Positions 35,435 through 45,630 of a stretch of 64,000 nucleotides of DNA are shown piece by piece (positions within the stretch are counted from its first letter, which is position 1; each line of letters begins with the position of its first letter). Below the pieces are notes generated by a model. The model was not told the origin of the DNA, made no database searches, and was given only the letters and a program-made list of their open reading frames with translations. Location of the stretch: positions 3,034,194 through 3,098,193 of the forward strand of contig NZ_LMFS01000001.1 of assembly GCF_001426945.1 (NCBI RefSeq), given 5' to 3'. A program made the translations under genes and the position numbers. This DNA is from Pseudolabrys sp. Root1462. Lineage in GTDB: Bacteria > Pseudomonadota > Alphaproteobacteria > Rhizobiales > Xanthobacteraceae.

Positions 35435-36776
35435 GGCTGCCCCCGATCTCGAGCGCCTTGAGCGGCAAGGTGACAGTCACGGTCGCACCGCCGCCAAAGC
35501 GGTTGCGCGCCCGAATTTCGCCGCCGAGCTTGCGCACGACATTGACGACGAGGAATAGCCCAAGCCCGCCGCCCGGCCGCCCCTTGCTCGAATTATAGGG
35601 CTTGCCGATATCGGCGAGCATTTCCTGCGGAAAGCCCGCGCCGTCATCGTTGACGCTGAGCACGAGCGCATCGCCTTCACGCGTGGCCACCAACTCGATG
35701 CGTTGGGGCGACGCTTCAATCGCATTATCGAGAATGTTGAAAACCACTTGCTTGAGCACGGCGTCGGACACAATCGCAACGTTATCGCCGAAGCGATTGT
35801 CGAAGGCCAGCGCCGGCCCAGCGCGCGCCGCACGCCATTCGTCGACCAGCTCCGAGAGGAATGCGTTGACGGTGGTCGGCACCGAACCTTCTCCGCGCGT
35901 TTCGCCGGCCGACAGCAGAATCCCCGTGACGATGCTCTTGCAGCGGCGCAGCGAAGCTTCCATTTCGGCAATGTCGTCGGCGATGTCTGGATTCGATGTC
36001 AGCGCCGGCATACGCCGCCAGTCGCTGACGATAACGGACAATGAGCCGAGCGGCGTTCCGAGTTCGTGAGCGGCACCGGAGGCCAACAGACCCATGCGAA
36101 CGATGTGTTCTTCCTCGGCAGCGTGCTGACGCAAGGCCGCCAGTCTCGAGTCACGTTCGCGCAGGTTCCGATTGATACGCGTGACGAACACAACGACGAG
36201 CACGGCGTCCAGCACAAAACCGATAAACATGCCAACGGTGTAAAGACGGAACGCGTGATCGGCACCGAAAGCAGCCAGATCGAGCGGCCGATGGGACGTC
36301 GCCAGCCCGGCGAGGCACGCACCGGTCAACGCAACCAACGACCAGCTCGATCGCGAGTTGAGGAGCACGGCGCCGAGGGTGACCTGCAGCAGATAGAGTG
36401 AAGTGAACGGGTTGGTTGTGCCGCCGCTCAGATAAAGTTGCGCGGTCAACGCCGCGACATCGAACGTCATGGCGATGAAGAGTTCGCGATTGCTGACGTC
36501 CTTGCGCCGCCGGATACGAAGGATGCTTCCGAGATTGAGCAGCACAAGGCCACCGATCACCCCCAGCATCGGCAGCAGCGGCAGGGGAACATCGAGGCCG
36601 TGGCGAACGAAGCCGATGGTGGCGATCTGCCCCAGCACCGCGGTCCAGCGCAGCTGTACCAGCAGCGCCATGTTCTTGCGGTTAGTGGTCGCTTCCGCCG
36701 CGGGGGCGACGCGACGCTGCGGCATTGCCGTCGCAGGGACGGCATCCGACGTTCCGCTTGATGTCCGATCGAGCAT
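35424..36776 (-). CDS. actS: redox sensor histidine kinase ActS/RegB
   Basis: About 450 residues with five to six N-terminal membrane helices. The loop GGTTNPFTSLYLLQ (about 118-131) is the quinone-sensing signature of RegB. The H-box GAAHELGTPLG has His237. A cysteine in RRCKSIVTGIL after the H-box sits where RegB has its redox-active cysteine; this equivalence is from memory. ATPase boxes NAIEA, NDDGAGFP and GGLGLF complete it. The ATG at 36776 was chosen; a TTG at 36794 would overlap the SURF1 stop. Confidence 0.93.
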   Translation of the reverse strand: MLDRTSSGTSDAVPATAMPQRRVAPAAEATTNRKNMALLVQLRWTAVLGQIATIGFVRHGLDVPLPLLPMLGVIGGLVLLNLGSILRIRRRKDVSNRELFIAMTFDVAALTAQLYLSGGTTNPFTSLYLLQVTLGAVLLNSRSSWSLVALTGACLAGLATSHRPLDLAAFGADHAFRLYTVGMFIGFVLDAVLVVVFVTRINRNLRERDSRLAALRQHAAEEEHIVRMGLLASGAAHELGTPLGSLSVIVSDWRRMPALTSNPDIADDIAEMEASLRRCKSIVTGILLSAGETRGEGSVPTTVNAFLSELVDEWRAARAGPALAFDNRFGDNVAIVSDAVLKQVVFNILDNAIEASPQRIELVATREGDALVLSVNDDGAGFPQEMLADIGKPYNSSKGRPGGGLGLFLVVNVVRKLGGEIRARNRFGGGATVTVTLPLKALEIGGSRGK

Positions 36777-36790
36777 CCAAGGCACCGCGC

Positions 36791-37546
36791 TCAAGGCAGA
36801 CGGCCTGACAAGTCCGCAATAAGGAGAGGTCTACCACAGCCATTTAGGCGGTGTTTTCGAGATCGCCACTCTTGTTTTGCGAGGTAGCACGTCCAGCCCG
36901 CCAGCATGGCCGCCAGCCCAAACCAGGTTAGGGCGTAGATCAGGTGGTTATTCGGAAACGACACGACCGTGAGACCGCCGGCCGGTCCGCCAACCGCGCT
37001 AGCGTCTGCGTCGATGAAAAACGGCGCGACGTCGGTCAGATCGCGGGCTGAGGCGATGGCCCGCACGTCCCGGGAGAACCAGCGGTCAGCCGCCGGATCG
37101 TTCGAGCGCAGGAAGGCGCCGCCCGGTTCCGTCACGCGCAGCAACCCCGTCACGTCGACGTTTCCCGCCGGCAGGCCGATGCCGCCACGGCGATCGGCGG
37201 GAACGAAGCCGCGATTGACGAGAACGATAGCGCCGCCTGTGGTTCGCAGCGGCGTCAGCACCCAAAAACCGCCACCGAGGGCGGTGACGGCCTTCACGAA
37301 AGTGTCTTTGTGGGCGATGAACCGGCCACGCACGCGAACATGCCGGTAGGCGTCGTCCTGAGCATTAACCGACGGCCATTGTTGCGGCGCCGGGATCGCC
37401 CCCGGCGCCGCGTGGATGCGACGGTCGACTTTATCGATGAGGTCCAGCTTCCAGGCGCGCCGCTCAACCTGCCATATGCCGAGCGACAGAAAGACCGCAA
37501 TGCCCGCGAGCGACAGCCCCGACCACACGATCAACCTTCGGTTCAC
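36791..37546 (-). CDS. SURF1-family oxidase assembly protein
   Basis: 251 residues, with one membrane helix at each end (LIVWSGLSLAGIAVFLSLGIWQ and HLIYALTWFGLAAMLAGW) around a periplasmic domain, the SURF1 layout. Internal landmarks are GIWQVERRAWK, LTPLRTTGGAIVLVNRGFVP and NNHLIYALTWFGLA. SURF1 helps insert haem a into terminal oxidases; here it most likely serves the cyo oxidase. The GTG at 37546 overlaps the cyoD stop (GTGA). Confidence 0.9.
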   Translation of the reverse strand: MNRRLIVWSGLSLAGIAVFLSLGIWQVERRAWKLDLIDKVDRRIHAAPGAIPAPQQWPSVNAQDDAYRHVRVRGRFIAHKDTFVKAVTALGGGFWVLTPLRTTGGAIVLVNRGFVPADRRGGIGLPAGNVDVTGLLRVTEPGGAFLRSNDPAADRWFSRDVRAIASARDLTDVAPFFIDADASAVGGPAGGLTVVSFPNNHLIYALTWFGLAAMLAGWTCYLAKQEWRSRKHRLNGCGRPLLIADLSGRLP

Positions 37547-37911
37547 GGCAACTGCCTCATGTCGTGCACCGGCATCATGTTGACGTTGAGGTGGTACATG
37601 ACCCAGAGCGAACCGCTCAGCGCGATGCCAAGAACGACCAGCGTGAAAATCAGCGCCAGCATGCTCCAGCCCTCTTCGGCGCTAGAGGTCATGTGCAGGA
37701 AGTAGATCATGTGCACGACGATCTGAACGCCGGCGAAAATCATGACCACGATCGCCGTCGCGGTCTTGTTGCCGATGACGCCGCTCATCACCAGCCAGAA
37801 GGGAATGGCGGTCAGGATCACCGACAGGACGAAACCGGTCAGATAACCGCGCAACGAAATGTGGACGCCACCGTGCTCGTCATGGTGCGCCGTGTGCGGA
37901 TTCGCGCTCAT
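37543..37911 (-). CDS. cyoD: cytochrome o ubiquinol oxidase subunit IV (CyoD)
   Basis: 122 residues with three membrane helices, matching CyoD. A histidine-rich N-terminus (PHTAHHDEHGGVH) precedes RGYLTGFVLSVILTAIPFW. The end is LSGSLWVMYHLNVNMM. The ATG at 37911 overlaps the cyoC stop by 4 bases. A longer reading in this frame crosses cyoC and is not real. Confidence 0.92.
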   Translation of the reverse strand: MSANPHTAHHDEHGGVHISLRGYLTGFVLSVILTAIPFWLVMSGVIGNKTATAIVVMIFAGVQIVVHMIYFLHMTSSAEEGWSMLALIFTLVVLGIALSGSLWVMYHLNVNMMPVHDMRQLP

Positions 37912-38537
37912 CGCAGCATCCCCAGAAGATAAACGAAGGTGAAAACGCCGATCCAGACGACGTCGAGGAAGTGCCAGAACATGCTCAGGCACATCACACG
38001 GCGGCGGTTGGCGGAGGTCAGACCCTTGATGCCGATCTGCACCACGAGCGTGAACAGCCAGACCAGGCCGAAGGTGACGTGCAGGCCGTGCGTGCCGACC
38101 AGTGTGAAGAACGACGACAGGAAGGCACTGCGCTGCGGCGTCGCGCCTTCGTGGATCATGTGCGAGAACTCGTAGAGTTCGATGCCGATGAAGCACATGC
38201 CGAACACGGCGGTGACGAGCAGCCAGAACTGCGTGCCGAACACCTTTCCCTGCTGCATCTGCAGCATACCGAAGCCGTAGGTAATCGACGACATCAGCAG
38301 CATGCCGGTGTTCACGGCGACCAGCGACAGATCGAACAGATCCTTCGGCGCCGGCCCGGCGGCATAGTTGCCGCCGAGCACGCCGAAAGTGGCGAACAGG
38401 ATCGCGAAGATGAGGCAATCGCTCATCAGGTAGATCCAGAAGCCGAGCATGGTGCTGTGCCCCTCGGCATGGGCATGTTCGTCGGCCAGGTAAAATACCG
38501 GCTCGGCGGCCAGCGGCGTCGCGACGGGGGCGGTCAT
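37908..38537 (-). CDS. cyoC: cytochrome o ubiquinol oxidase subunit III (CyoC)
   Basis: 209 residues, five membrane helices. Typical subunit III motifs: [40 protein letters not shown] and the ending [21 protein letters not shown]. Start at 38537 overlaps the cyoB stop (ATGA), continuing the chain of 4-base overlaps through the operon. Confidence 0.93.
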   Translation of the reverse strand: MTAPVATPLAAEPVFYLADEHAHAEGHSTMLGFWIYLMSDCLIFAILFATFGVLGGNYAAGPAPKDLFDLSLVAVNTGMLLMSSITYGFGMLQMQQGKVFGTQFWLLVTAVFGMCFIGIELYEFSHMIHEGATPQRSAFLSSFFTLVGTHGLHVTFGLVWLFTLVVQIGIKGLTSANRRRVMCLSMFWHFLDVVWIGVFTFVYLLGMLR

Positions 38538-40546
38538 GCATGGGCTCCCGGCGCCGCCAGGGCGCGGCTGCGCGCCGCCTCGACGCCCGCCACGTGGTCG
38601 GCCGGAATGTCGAAGTCGCGGTGATAGTTGAAGGTGTGGCCGATGGCGACCGCGAGTATGGCGACGAAGCTCGCCGCCGCCAGCCACCACATGTACCAGA
38701 TCAGCCCGAAGCCCATCGCGGTGGCGAGGCCGGCGAGGATGATCCCGGTGCCGGTGTTGCTCGGCATGTGGATCGGCTTGAAGCCGCCAAGCGGCCGTTC
38801 ATAGCCGCGCCGTTTCATGTCGTGCCAGGCATCGAGCTCGTGCACCACCGGCGTGAAGGCGAAGTTGTAGTCAGGCGGCGGCGACGACGTCGCCCACTCC
38901 AGCGTCCGGCCCTGCCAGGGATCGCCGGTCACGTCGCGCAGCGCCTCGCGGTTACGGATGCTGACGTAGATCTGCACGAGGAAAGAGCCGATGCCGAGCA
39001 GGATCAGGAAGGCGCCGAAGGCGGCAATGATGAACCAAATCTGCAGCGACGGATCGTCGAACACGCGCAGCCGCCGCGTCACGCCCATCAGGCCGAGCGC
39101 GTAGAGTGGCATGAAGGCGAAGTAGAAGCCGACGACCCAGAACCAGAACGATAGCTTGCCCCAGAACGGATCGAGCTTGAAGCCGAAGGCCTTGGGGAAC
39201 CAGTAGGCGATACCGGCGAACATGCCGAACAGCACGCCGCCGATGATGACGTTGTGGAAGTGCGCCACCAGGAACAGCGAATTGTGCAGCACGAAATCGG
39301 CTGGCGGCACCGCGAGCAGCACGCCGGTCATGCCGCCGATGACGAAAGTGAGCATGAACGCCAGCGTCCACATCATCGGCAGGTCGAAGCGGATGCGGCC
39401 GCGATACATCGTGAACAGCCAATTGAAGATCTTGGCGCCCGTCGGAATCGAAATGATCATCGTCGTGATGCCGAAGAATGAATTGACGCTCGCGCCCGAA
39501 CCCATCGTGAAGAAATGGTGCAGCCAGACGAGATAGGACAGAATGGTGATGACGACGGTGGCGTAGACCATCGACGTATAGCCGAACAGCTTCTTGCCCG
39601 AGAACGTCGAGGTTACTTCGGAGAAGATGCCGAAGGCCGGCAGGATGAGGATGTAGACCTCCGGGTGGCCCCAGATCCAGATGAGGTTGACGTACATCAT
39701 CGGATTGCCGCCGAAGTCGTTGGTGAAGAAGTTGGTGCCGACATAGCGATCGAGCGACAGCAGCGCGAGCACTGCCGTCAGCACCGGAAACGACGCGACG
39801 ATCAGCACGTTGGTGCACAGCGCGGTCCAGGTAAACACCGGCATCTTCATCATCGTCATGCCGGGGGCGCGCATCTTCACGATCGTGCAGATCAGGTTGA
39901 TGCCGGACAATGTCGTGCCGACACCGGCGACCTGCAGCGCCCATATGTAATAATCGACACCGACATCCGGGCTGTAGCCGATGTTCGAAAGCGGCGGATA
40001 GGCAAGCCACCCGGTCCGGGCGAATTCGCCAACGAACAGTGACATCATCACCAGCACCGCGCCGCCGACGGTCATCCAGAAGCTGAAATTGTTGAGGAAC
40101 GGGAATGACACGTCGCGCGCGCCAATCTGCAGCGGCACGACATAGTTCATCAGGCCCGTCACCATCGGCATCGCCACGAAGAAGATCATGATGACGCCGT
40201 GGGCGGTGAACACCTGATCGTAGTGGTGTGCCGTCAGATAACCTTCCGAACCGTTGAATGCGATGGCCTGCTGCAGGCGCATCATGATCGCGTCGGAGAA
40301 GCCGCGCAGAAGCATAATAATGCCGAGCACCATGTACATGATGCCGATGCGCTTATGGTCCACCGTGGTGAACCACTCCTTCCAGAGATAACCCCAGAGG
40401 CGGAAATAGGTCAGCACACCGAGGAGTGCGGCGCCGCCGAGCGCGACGACGATGAAAGTGACGACGACGATCGGCTCGTGCAGCGGCAGCGATTCGAGGG
40501 TCAGACGGCCAAACACGGCCTTCACCAGATCGATGTGATCGAACAT
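38534..40546 (-). CDS. cyoB: cytochrome o ubiquinol oxidase subunit I (CyoB)
   Basis: 670 residues, the full haem-copper oxidase subunit I with about 15 helices. Visible ligands: [10 protein letters not shown] (low-spin haem His), [18 protein letters not shown] (CuB His and the His-Tyr crosslink), LHHFFTMG (CuB His pair) and [12 protein letters not shown] (haem His pair). It reduces oxygen to water at the expense of ubiquinol and pumps protons. The ATG at 40546 begins [13 protein letters not shown]. Confidence 0.96.
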   Translation of the reverse strand: MFDHIDLVKAVFGRLTLESLPLHEPIVVVTFIVVALGGAALLGVLTYFRLWGYLWKEWFTTVDHKRIGIMYMVLGIIMLLRGFSDAIMMRLQQAIAFNGSEGYLTAHHYDQVFTAHGVIMIFFVAMPMVTGLMNYVVPLQIGARDVSFPFLNNFSFWMTVGGAVLVMMSLFVGEFARTGWLAYPPLSNIGYSPDVGVDYYIWALQVAGVGTTLSGINLICTIVKMRAPGMTMMKMPVFTWTALCTNVLIVASFPVLTAVLALLSLDRYVGTNFFTNDFGGNPMMYVNLIWIWGHPEVYILILPAFGIFSEVTSTFSGKKLFGYTSMVYATVVITILSYLVWLHHFFTMGSGASVNSFFGITTMIISIPTGAKIFNWLFTMYRGRIRFDLPMMWTLAFMLTFVIGGMTGVLLAVPPADFVLHNSLFLVAHFHNVIIGGVLFGMFAGIAYWFPKAFGFKLDPFWGKLSFWFWVVGFYFAFMPLYALGLMGVTRRLRVFDDPSLQIWFIIAAFGAFLILLGIGSFLVQIYVSIRNREALRDVTGDPWQGRTLEWATSSPPPDYNFAFTPVVHELDAWHDMKRRGYERPLGGFKPIHMPSNTGTGIILAGLATAMGFGLIWYMWWLAAASFVAILAVAIGHTFNYHRDFDIPADHVAGVEAARSRALAAPGAHA

Positions 40547-40553
40547 GTTCTGC

Positions 40554-41729
40554 TCAGGAGTTCTTTTCAAGTCGGGGGATGAGATAGGTTGCGCGTTCGA
40601 GCGGCGGCAGGCTGACCCGAGCAAGGTCGGGTTTGGGCAAGCCTGCGCCGACCACCGGCCCGCTCGGTAGCCGGGGCTTTGCGTCCTGCGGACCTTCGCC
40701 CCCTAACTCGGCAATGTCGCAAATGCCGGCGACGTAAGCTGGGCCGGGACCGAACACGGTGCCGCGGCGCGCCTGTTTGTCGTAGGTCAGCGGCATGGTG
40801 TTGTTGATGCCGGCCATTCCGAGGCCGCCCTTGGCGTCGATCGCCATCATTTCGCTCATGCACATCTTGCCCGGCTCGACGCACATATTGAGGATGGCTC
40901 GGTAGAGATCGGGATCAACCTTGGCGAAGCTGCGCGCCGGGACGTTCTCGCTCGGCCGCTCGAGCTGCATATAGGCCTCGCGCGAGAGGTCCCCGCCGCC
41001 GGACTTGGCCTTGGCGACCCACGCGTCGAAGCCGCGTTTGTCGAGTCCGTGGAAGGTGAAGCGCATGCCGGAGAAGCCGGCACCGCTGTAATTCGCTGAG
41101 AAGCCCTCGAATGTACCGGGCTCGTTGATCACGGCGTGGAGCTTGGTCTCCATGCCGGCCATCGCGTAAATCTGTCCGGCCAAAGCCGGAATGTAGAACG
41201 AGTTCATCACCGTCGCGGACGTGATGCGGAAACTGATTGGCCGGTCGACCGGCGCGGCCAGATCGTTCACCGTCGCGATGCCGTATTCGGGATAGATGAA
41301 CAGCCATTTCCAATCGAGCGCGACGACATTCACCACCAATGGCGCCGTCTTCGCCGGGACGGGTTGGTTGGACGACACCCGATCAAGGCTGCGATAGGGA
41401 TCGAGCAGGTGCGTCCCCATCCAGGTCAGCGCGCCGAGGCAGATGATGATGAGGAGCGGCGCGGCCCAGATCACGAGTTCGAGTTGCGTCGAGTGATCCC
41501 AGTCCGGATCGTAGTCGGCGGCGGCATTTGAATGGCGATAGCGCCACGCGAAGAAGATGGTCAGCGCCATCACCGGCACGATGATGAGGAGCATCAGGAT
41601 GGTCGAAATCGTAACAAGGTCAGCCTGCTGGCTGGCGACGTCGCCGGCCGGCCTGAGCACCACGAAGTTGCAGCCGCTTAAAAAAGCGGCGAGCGGTAAC
41701 ACGACCAACGATTTGAGATTTCGCACCAT
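40554..41729 (-). CDS. cyoA: cytochrome o ubiquinol oxidase subunit II (CyoA), lipoprotein
   Basis: 391 residues. The signal peptide ends in a lipobox, LSGC with Cys20. Two membrane helices follow ([20 protein letters not shown] and [17 protein letters not shown]), then the cupredoxin-like domain ([39 protein letters not shown]). The CuA ligand set of cytochrome c oxidases is missing, as expected for a quinol oxidase. The C-terminal segment is longer than in E. coli and includes [13 protein letters not shown]. First gene of the operon. Confidence 0.94.
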   Translation of the reverse strand: MVRNLKSLVVLPLAAFLSGCNFVVLRPAGDVASQQADLVTISTILMLLIIVPVMALTIFFAWRYRHSNAAADYDPDWDHSTQLELVIWAAPLLIIICLGALTWMGTHLLDPYRSLDRVSSNQPVPAKTAPLVVNVVALDWKWLFIYPEYGIATVNDLAAPVDRPISFRITSATVMNSFYIPALAGQIYAMAGMETKLHAVINEPGTFEGFSANYSGAGFSGMRFTFHGLDKRGFDAWVAKAKSGGGDLSREAYMQLERPSENVPARSFAKVDPDLYRAILNMCVEPGKMCMSEMMAIDAKGGLGMAGINNTMPLTYDKQARRGTVFGPGPAYVAGICDIAELGGEGPQDAKPRLPSGPVVGAGLPKPDLARVSLPPLERATYLIPRLEKNS

Positions 41730-41785
41730 GACCTGCGCGCCTTCTTGCGGTAGCGCATGCCGTAGCTGCGGTGCAGCACGAGGCA

Positions 41786-41806
41786 CATTGGACAATTTGT
41801 CCAATG
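41786..41806. promoter_or_regulatory. perfect 21-bp palindrome between cyoA and the MFS gene
   Basis: CATTGGACAA and TTGTCCAATG arms around a single central T. It lies 57 bases upstream of cyoA and 77 bases upstream of the divergent MFS start. The symmetry and place mark it as an operator for a dimeric repressor. It is not an FNR box (TTGAT-N4-ATCAA). ActR does not normally use long perfect palindromes. Confidence 0.75.
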
Positions 41807-41882
41807 CCGCATCGCAGCAAAATCGCTGAATACGCCCTTGGAAGCGCGTTTCAGCGCGCAGGTAATCCGAAAGTCTAAGGCG

Positions 41883-43208
41883 ATGGCACAGACGGTAACG
41901 GCCGCGGAACGGGACGCGAGGCAACTACACGCACGCCATACCGGGGCGACCCCAACTGACATTGCGGTCGGCGTGGTGATCGGTCGGACCTCGGAATTTT
42001 TCGACTTCTTCGTCTATGCGATCGCTTCCGTCATCGTCTTTCCGCGTCTTGTGTTCCCGCATGCCGATCCGTTGACAGGAACGCTGTATTCGTTCGGCGT
42101 TTTCGCGCTGGCGTTCATTGCGCGACCGTTTGGCACCGTGATTTTCACGGCCATCGATCGGCGGCATGGCAGAGCGGTCAAGCTGACGCTGGCGCTGTTT
42201 CTGCTCGGCACCTCGACGGTCGCCATCGCCTTCCTGCCCGGTTACGACACGATCGGCGCCGCGGCCATCTGGCTGTTGGCGTTGGCGCGCGTTGCTCAGG
42301 GCGTGGCGTGGGGGGGCGCGTGGGACGGCCTGGCATCCCTGCTTGCGATCAATGCCCCGCCGGACAAGCGCGGCTGGTATGCGATGCTTCCGCAACTTGG
42401 CGCGCCGCTCGGTCTGATTGTCGCGAGTGTGTTGTTTGGGTTCTTTGCCGGGCGTCTGTCGGCCGACGACTTCTTCAGCTGGGGCTGGCGCTATCCGTTC
42501 TTCGTGGCTTTCGCCATCAATGTGGTCGCCCTGTTTGCGCGCCTGCGCATGGTGGCGACGCCCGAATACGCTTATCTCTTCGAAAGCCAGGATCTCGAAC
42601 CATCGCCGATTGTCGAGACCATTCGTCACGAGGGCCGCGACATCCTGGTCGGCGCCTTCGCGCCGCTTGCGAGTTTCGCGCTGTTCCACATGGTGACGGT
42701 GTTTCCGCTGTCCTGGATCTTTTTGTTCACCAAAGAGGGCCCGGCGCGGTTTCTGATCATCGAGGCCATCGGCGCCGTATTCGGCGTCGGCGCCATCGTG
42801 GCCTCGGGCGTCATTTCCGATCGCATCGGCCGGCACAAATTGCTGCTCGGCTCTGCCATCGCGATTGCCGCGTACAGCGGCTTCGCACCTCAACTGCTTG
42901 ACCGCGGGGTTGCGGGCGAAGCGACCTACATGATCCTGGGCTTCGTGCTGCTCGGACTGTCCTTCGGGCAATCGTCAGGGGCGGCCGCGGCGCAGTTCGC
43001 CAATGCGTATCGCTACACGGCGTCGTCCCTGACAGCCGATCTCGCATGGCTGTTCGGCGCAGGCTTCGCGCCGTTGGCGGCACTCGTCCTCGCCGGTAAT
43101 TTCGGCCTGATATCGGCAGGCGCCTATCTGTTGTCCGGCGCTGTATGCACCTTGATCGCACTCGTCGTACTCGGGCGCGCCGGCACGGCCGCCAAAGATC
43201 AGTTCTGA
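41883..43208 (+). CDS. MFS transporter, metabolite:H+ symporter (MHS) type
   Basis: 441 residues with 12 membrane helices. The MHS pattern is clear: IGRTSEFFDFFVYAIASVIVFP at helix 1, FIARPFGTVIFTAIDRRHGRAVKL at the 2-3 loop, QGVAWGGAWDG in helix 4 and SDRIGRHKLL at the 8-9 loop. Such proteins import organic acids, betaine or shikimate. It diverges from cyoA across a 153-base region with a perfect palindrome. It is the last core gene before the integrase. Confidence 0.88.
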   Translation: MAQTVTAAERDARQLHARHTGATPTDIAVGVVIGRTSEFFDFFVYAIASVIVFPRLVFPHADPLTGTLYSFGVFALAFIARPFGTVIFTAIDRRHGRAVKLTLALFLLGTSTVAIAFLPGYDTIGAAAIWLLALARVAQGVAWGGAWDGLASLLAINAPPDKRGWYAMLPQLGAPLGLIVASVLFGFFAGRLSADDFFSWGWRYPFFVAFAINVVALFARLRMVATPEYAYLFESQDLEPSPIVETIRHEGRDILVGAFAPLASFALFHMVTVFPLSWIFLFTKEGPARFLIIEAIGAVFGVGAIVASGVISDRIGRHKLLLGSAIAIAAYSGFAPQLLDRGVAGEATYMILGFVLLGLSFGQSSGAAAAQFANAYRYTASSLTADLAWLFGAGFAPLAALVLAGNFGLISAGAYLLSGAVCTLIALVVLGRAGTAAKDQF

Positions 43209-43398
43209 CCTGCGCAGGGAAATACGGAAGCTGAGGAATCTGCCTCCCCCGCCCTTCACGCGCAGCAACGCCCCGGCTGACGCCGTCGAAACGCGAGACT
43301 TGGCAGATCAAAGGAGAGACGGGCGTGGCGCTCCCTAGGGGACGGGACGCCAGCGGTCCTAACTGGCCATAAACCATTATATCTATTAGTTTTTTTAT

Positions 43399-43443
43399 GC
43401 CGCTAGAGATGCCGCTAAGATGCGCCGCTAGCAACTGCCGCTA
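43399..43443 (+). repeat. four GCCGCTA repeats before the integrase
   Basis: Exact copies at 43399-43405, 43411-43417, 43424-43430 and 43437-43443, spaced 12, 13 and 13 bases, ending 22 bases before the integrase ATG. A T-rich run (43389-43396) precedes them. They may be integrase arm-type sites, an excisionase site or leader repeats. Confidence 0.6.
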
Positions 43444-43465
43444 ACTTGCTCCCGGAAGGCCCTTC

Positions 43466-44704
43466 ATGACCAGGAAAGTGGACTACCTATTTTTGCGGAA
43501 GGGCTCTCAAAATTGGCATCTTAAGCTCCAGTATCCGGGCGATCTCGGCCAGAAGATCGGGCGCAAACGAATTGAGAAATCTCTCGGCACACCTGACCGT
43601 GCCCAAGCCGAGATACTTGCCCTCCCCTACATCCAAGAACACAAGATGCACCTACTGCATGGGCACAAGGACTTTCGGATCGTCTGGAAGCATCGGTTCG
43701 AACCGGGACGTCAGCACGTCGGTCCCGCCGGCGAGCGCATCATCGCGACCGATCGAGAGCTGATCTATCTTGATCCTCAAGGAGTGATCACGAAGAGAGC
43801 TCCTAACGGCGATCACTTCATACCCGTTCCGCCGTTGCTGGAACAGAAGGCCGCAGTGCGGCGTGAGCAACTGCGCCGCCGGGGCGTGAGGAATTCCGAT
43901 GATTCGATCATCGATACGTATCTAAAACATGCAAACGTGACCGGCTATAACGAGCGGGAGGCTCGTGCTGTTTGGTCCCTCTATAAGGAGCTCACAAATG
44001 GCAAACCCCTTCGGGAGGCCACGAGGGAGGATGGACGGAAGATCGTCCAATACTTTGAGGACAACGGATTAAAAAGCGCGACAATTCAGAAAAAAGTTGG
44101 CTGGTTGAATGCCGCGATCAATCTAGCGATCGGAGAGACAAAGCTATCATTCAACCCATTTTCAGCGATCGTTCCGAAACGCACGGACAGCGAAAGACGC
44201 CTCCCTCTCAGCGAAGCTGACATGAAGTTGGTCAGGGCCGGCATGGAGCAACTGGATCGCCGCGATCAACTGTTGCTACGCTTTCTGGCAACCACGGGGG
44301 CTCGGCTGTCGGAAGCATTTGAAATCGAGAGCGAACTGATGGAAAGAGGGTGCCGTTATGTCATTATCGGAAGAAAAACACCGCAATCGCATCGCCGCGT
44401 ACCGCTCCCTGCCGCGGTTCTCCCATTCCTTCCGCGTCAGATCGATGGTCAACAATTCCAAGGTACTGCAAGGTCAGCGTCAAAGCGCTTGAACCGATTC
44501 TTAGATGACATCGGGATCACCGACCCTCGGAAGGTAATTCACTCTCTTCGTCATCGGGCTCAGGACAGATTAAGGGCCGCAGGATGCCCGATAGACTACC
44601 GTTGGGCCCTGTTGGGACACGAGGAGAAGACGGTAGCCGAGGGCTATGGCCTGGGTTTTCCTGTGCCCGCGCTCAAGCGCTGGATCGACAAAATCGGCTT
44701 TTAA
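43466..44704 (+). CDS. tyrosine recombinase / phage-type integrase
   Basis: 412 residues. The N-terminal half has a short DUF6538-like opening (VDYLFLRKGSQNWHLKLQYP) and a core-binding helical region around 150-240. The catalytic set is complete: Arg280 (TGARLSEAF), Lys304 (GRKTPQSHRRVPLP), His359 and Arg362 (HSLRHRAQ), His385 (LLGHEEKT) and Tyr394 (EGYG). It should cut and join the island ends. Start ATG at 43466 has GGAAGG upstream. Confidence 0.93.
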   Translation: MTRKVDYLFLRKGSQNWHLKLQYPGDLGQKIGRKRIEKSLGTPDRAQAEILALPYIQEHKMHLLHGHKDFRIVWKHRFEPGRQHVGPAGERIIATDRELIYLDPQGVITKRAPNGDHFIPVPPLLEQKAAVRREQLRRRGVRNSDDSIIDTYLKHANVTGYNEREARAVWSLYKELTNGKPLREATREDGRKIVQYFEDNGLKSATIQKKVGWLNAAINLAIGETKLSFNPFSAIVPKRTDSERRLPLSEADMKLVRAGMEQLDRRDQLLLRFLATTGARLSEAFEIESELMERGCRYVIIGRKTPQSHRRVPLPAAVLPFLPRQIDGQQFQGTARSASKRLNRFLDDIGITDPRKVIHSLRHRAQDRLRAAGCPIDYRWALLGHEEKTVAEGYGLGFPVPALKRWIDKIGF

Positions 44705-44772
44705 TCTCTCTGAACGCCCAAACTAACTCTATTGCACCACTCACGCGTAACTCGTCGACTATCGAAGGCCCC

Positions 44773-45420
44773 ATGAGCGACCTCAAACAATTTGCGGAAG
44801 GCACCTTCAAGGCCGCCCAAAGTCCCTCGGCGTGGCTGATGAGCGCCGAAAGGCTGCGGGATGGCGCTGAGGCCATCTTCACGCATGAACAGCCCTATGA
44901 GCTTGCCTACCTCCGAGCCCACGACGTGGCGACCAAGGAGGCGGTCGCGATGGCCTACAGCGAGGGAAAGGACGCGGGTATCGTCGAGATAAAGGCGCGA
45001 ACGCCGAACTACCCGGCGGCGCAACTCCTTTACGCCTATGCCCTTGAAAACTTGCTCAAGGGCATCATGGTTTCAAACGACCCTACCCTCGTTTCCGGGG
45101 GCAAGCTGAACCCCAAATTACAGACGCATGATCTGGTGAAGCTAGCCAAGGCCGCGGGCTTTACACTCCACGCGCAAGAGATTCCAATTGCTGAGGCGCT
45201 GGCGAAGCTCTCGGTGTGGGCTGGCCGCTATCCTGTCGCGCTCTTTCAGAACAGCTTCGTCACCGCGCCCAATGCGGATGCGCTGCTCGACTATGGCTCA
45301 CAGCACCCGACGTTGCGTGACCTCTTTGACCGATGCCACGCCGCCCTTGCCTCACAGCTCACCAAGCCGTTTTCGACGCGCTTTGATTCCATCGTCGTAT
45401 TCCGCCAACCCGGTACCTGA
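44773..45420 (+). CDS. HEPN-like helical protein, unknown function
   Basis: 215 residues from the ATG at 44773. The middle reads PAAQLLYAYALENLLKGIMVS and, about 30 residues on, QTHDLVKLAKAAGF. This is the helix pattern of HEPN-domain proteins, with an ALE(N)LLKG core and a later His-Asp-Leu. No canonical Rx4-6H ribonuclease motif is obvious. It lies between integrase and the large STAND gene, all read rightward. Possible roles are a toxin, a sensor or a companion of the STAND protein. Moderate confidence in the gene, low in the fold. Confidence 0.55.
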   Translation: MSDLKQFAEGTFKAAQSPSAWLMSAERLRDGAEAIFTHEQPYELAYLRAHDVATKEAVAMAYSEGKDAGIVEIKARTPNYPAAQLLYAYALENLLKGIMVSNDPTLVSGGKLNPKLQTHDLVKLAKAAGFTLHAQEIPIAEALAKLSVWAGRYPVALFQNSFVTAPNADALLDYGSQHPTLRDLFDRCHAALASQLTKPFSTRFDSIVVFRQPGT

Positions 45421-45630
45421 CCGCTCTTTCGGTCTCGGTTGCAAATCAAACCGGACGAGGCCCGCGCCAATGAGTGGGGACAATCCGTTAAGGCCAACGT
45501 GAAACGGCGCACGTCTAACACCTTGACGGACAGCGCCTACAAGCCTGCTTTCTGCACGATGGAGGCCTAACCTTGGGCTGAGACTTCAGGCTCGGCTGCT
45601 TTGCGCCTACACCCGGTCTAGCGAAGCGGG

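Noticed and set aside
38952..40010. Second minus-strand frame of 352 codons inside cyoB
   Set aside because: Shifted frame of an unmistakable oxidase subunit I gene.
41925..42971. Minus-strand 348-codon frame opposite the MFS gene
   Set aside because: Composition of an antisense shadow (Arg/Gln/His-rich) with no start signal.
45421..45630. Search for a promoter, small RNA or CRISPR-like repeats between the HEPN-like and STAND genes
   Set aside because: No repeated units, strong hairpin or clear -35/-10 pair. No CRISPR array was noticed anywhere in the window.
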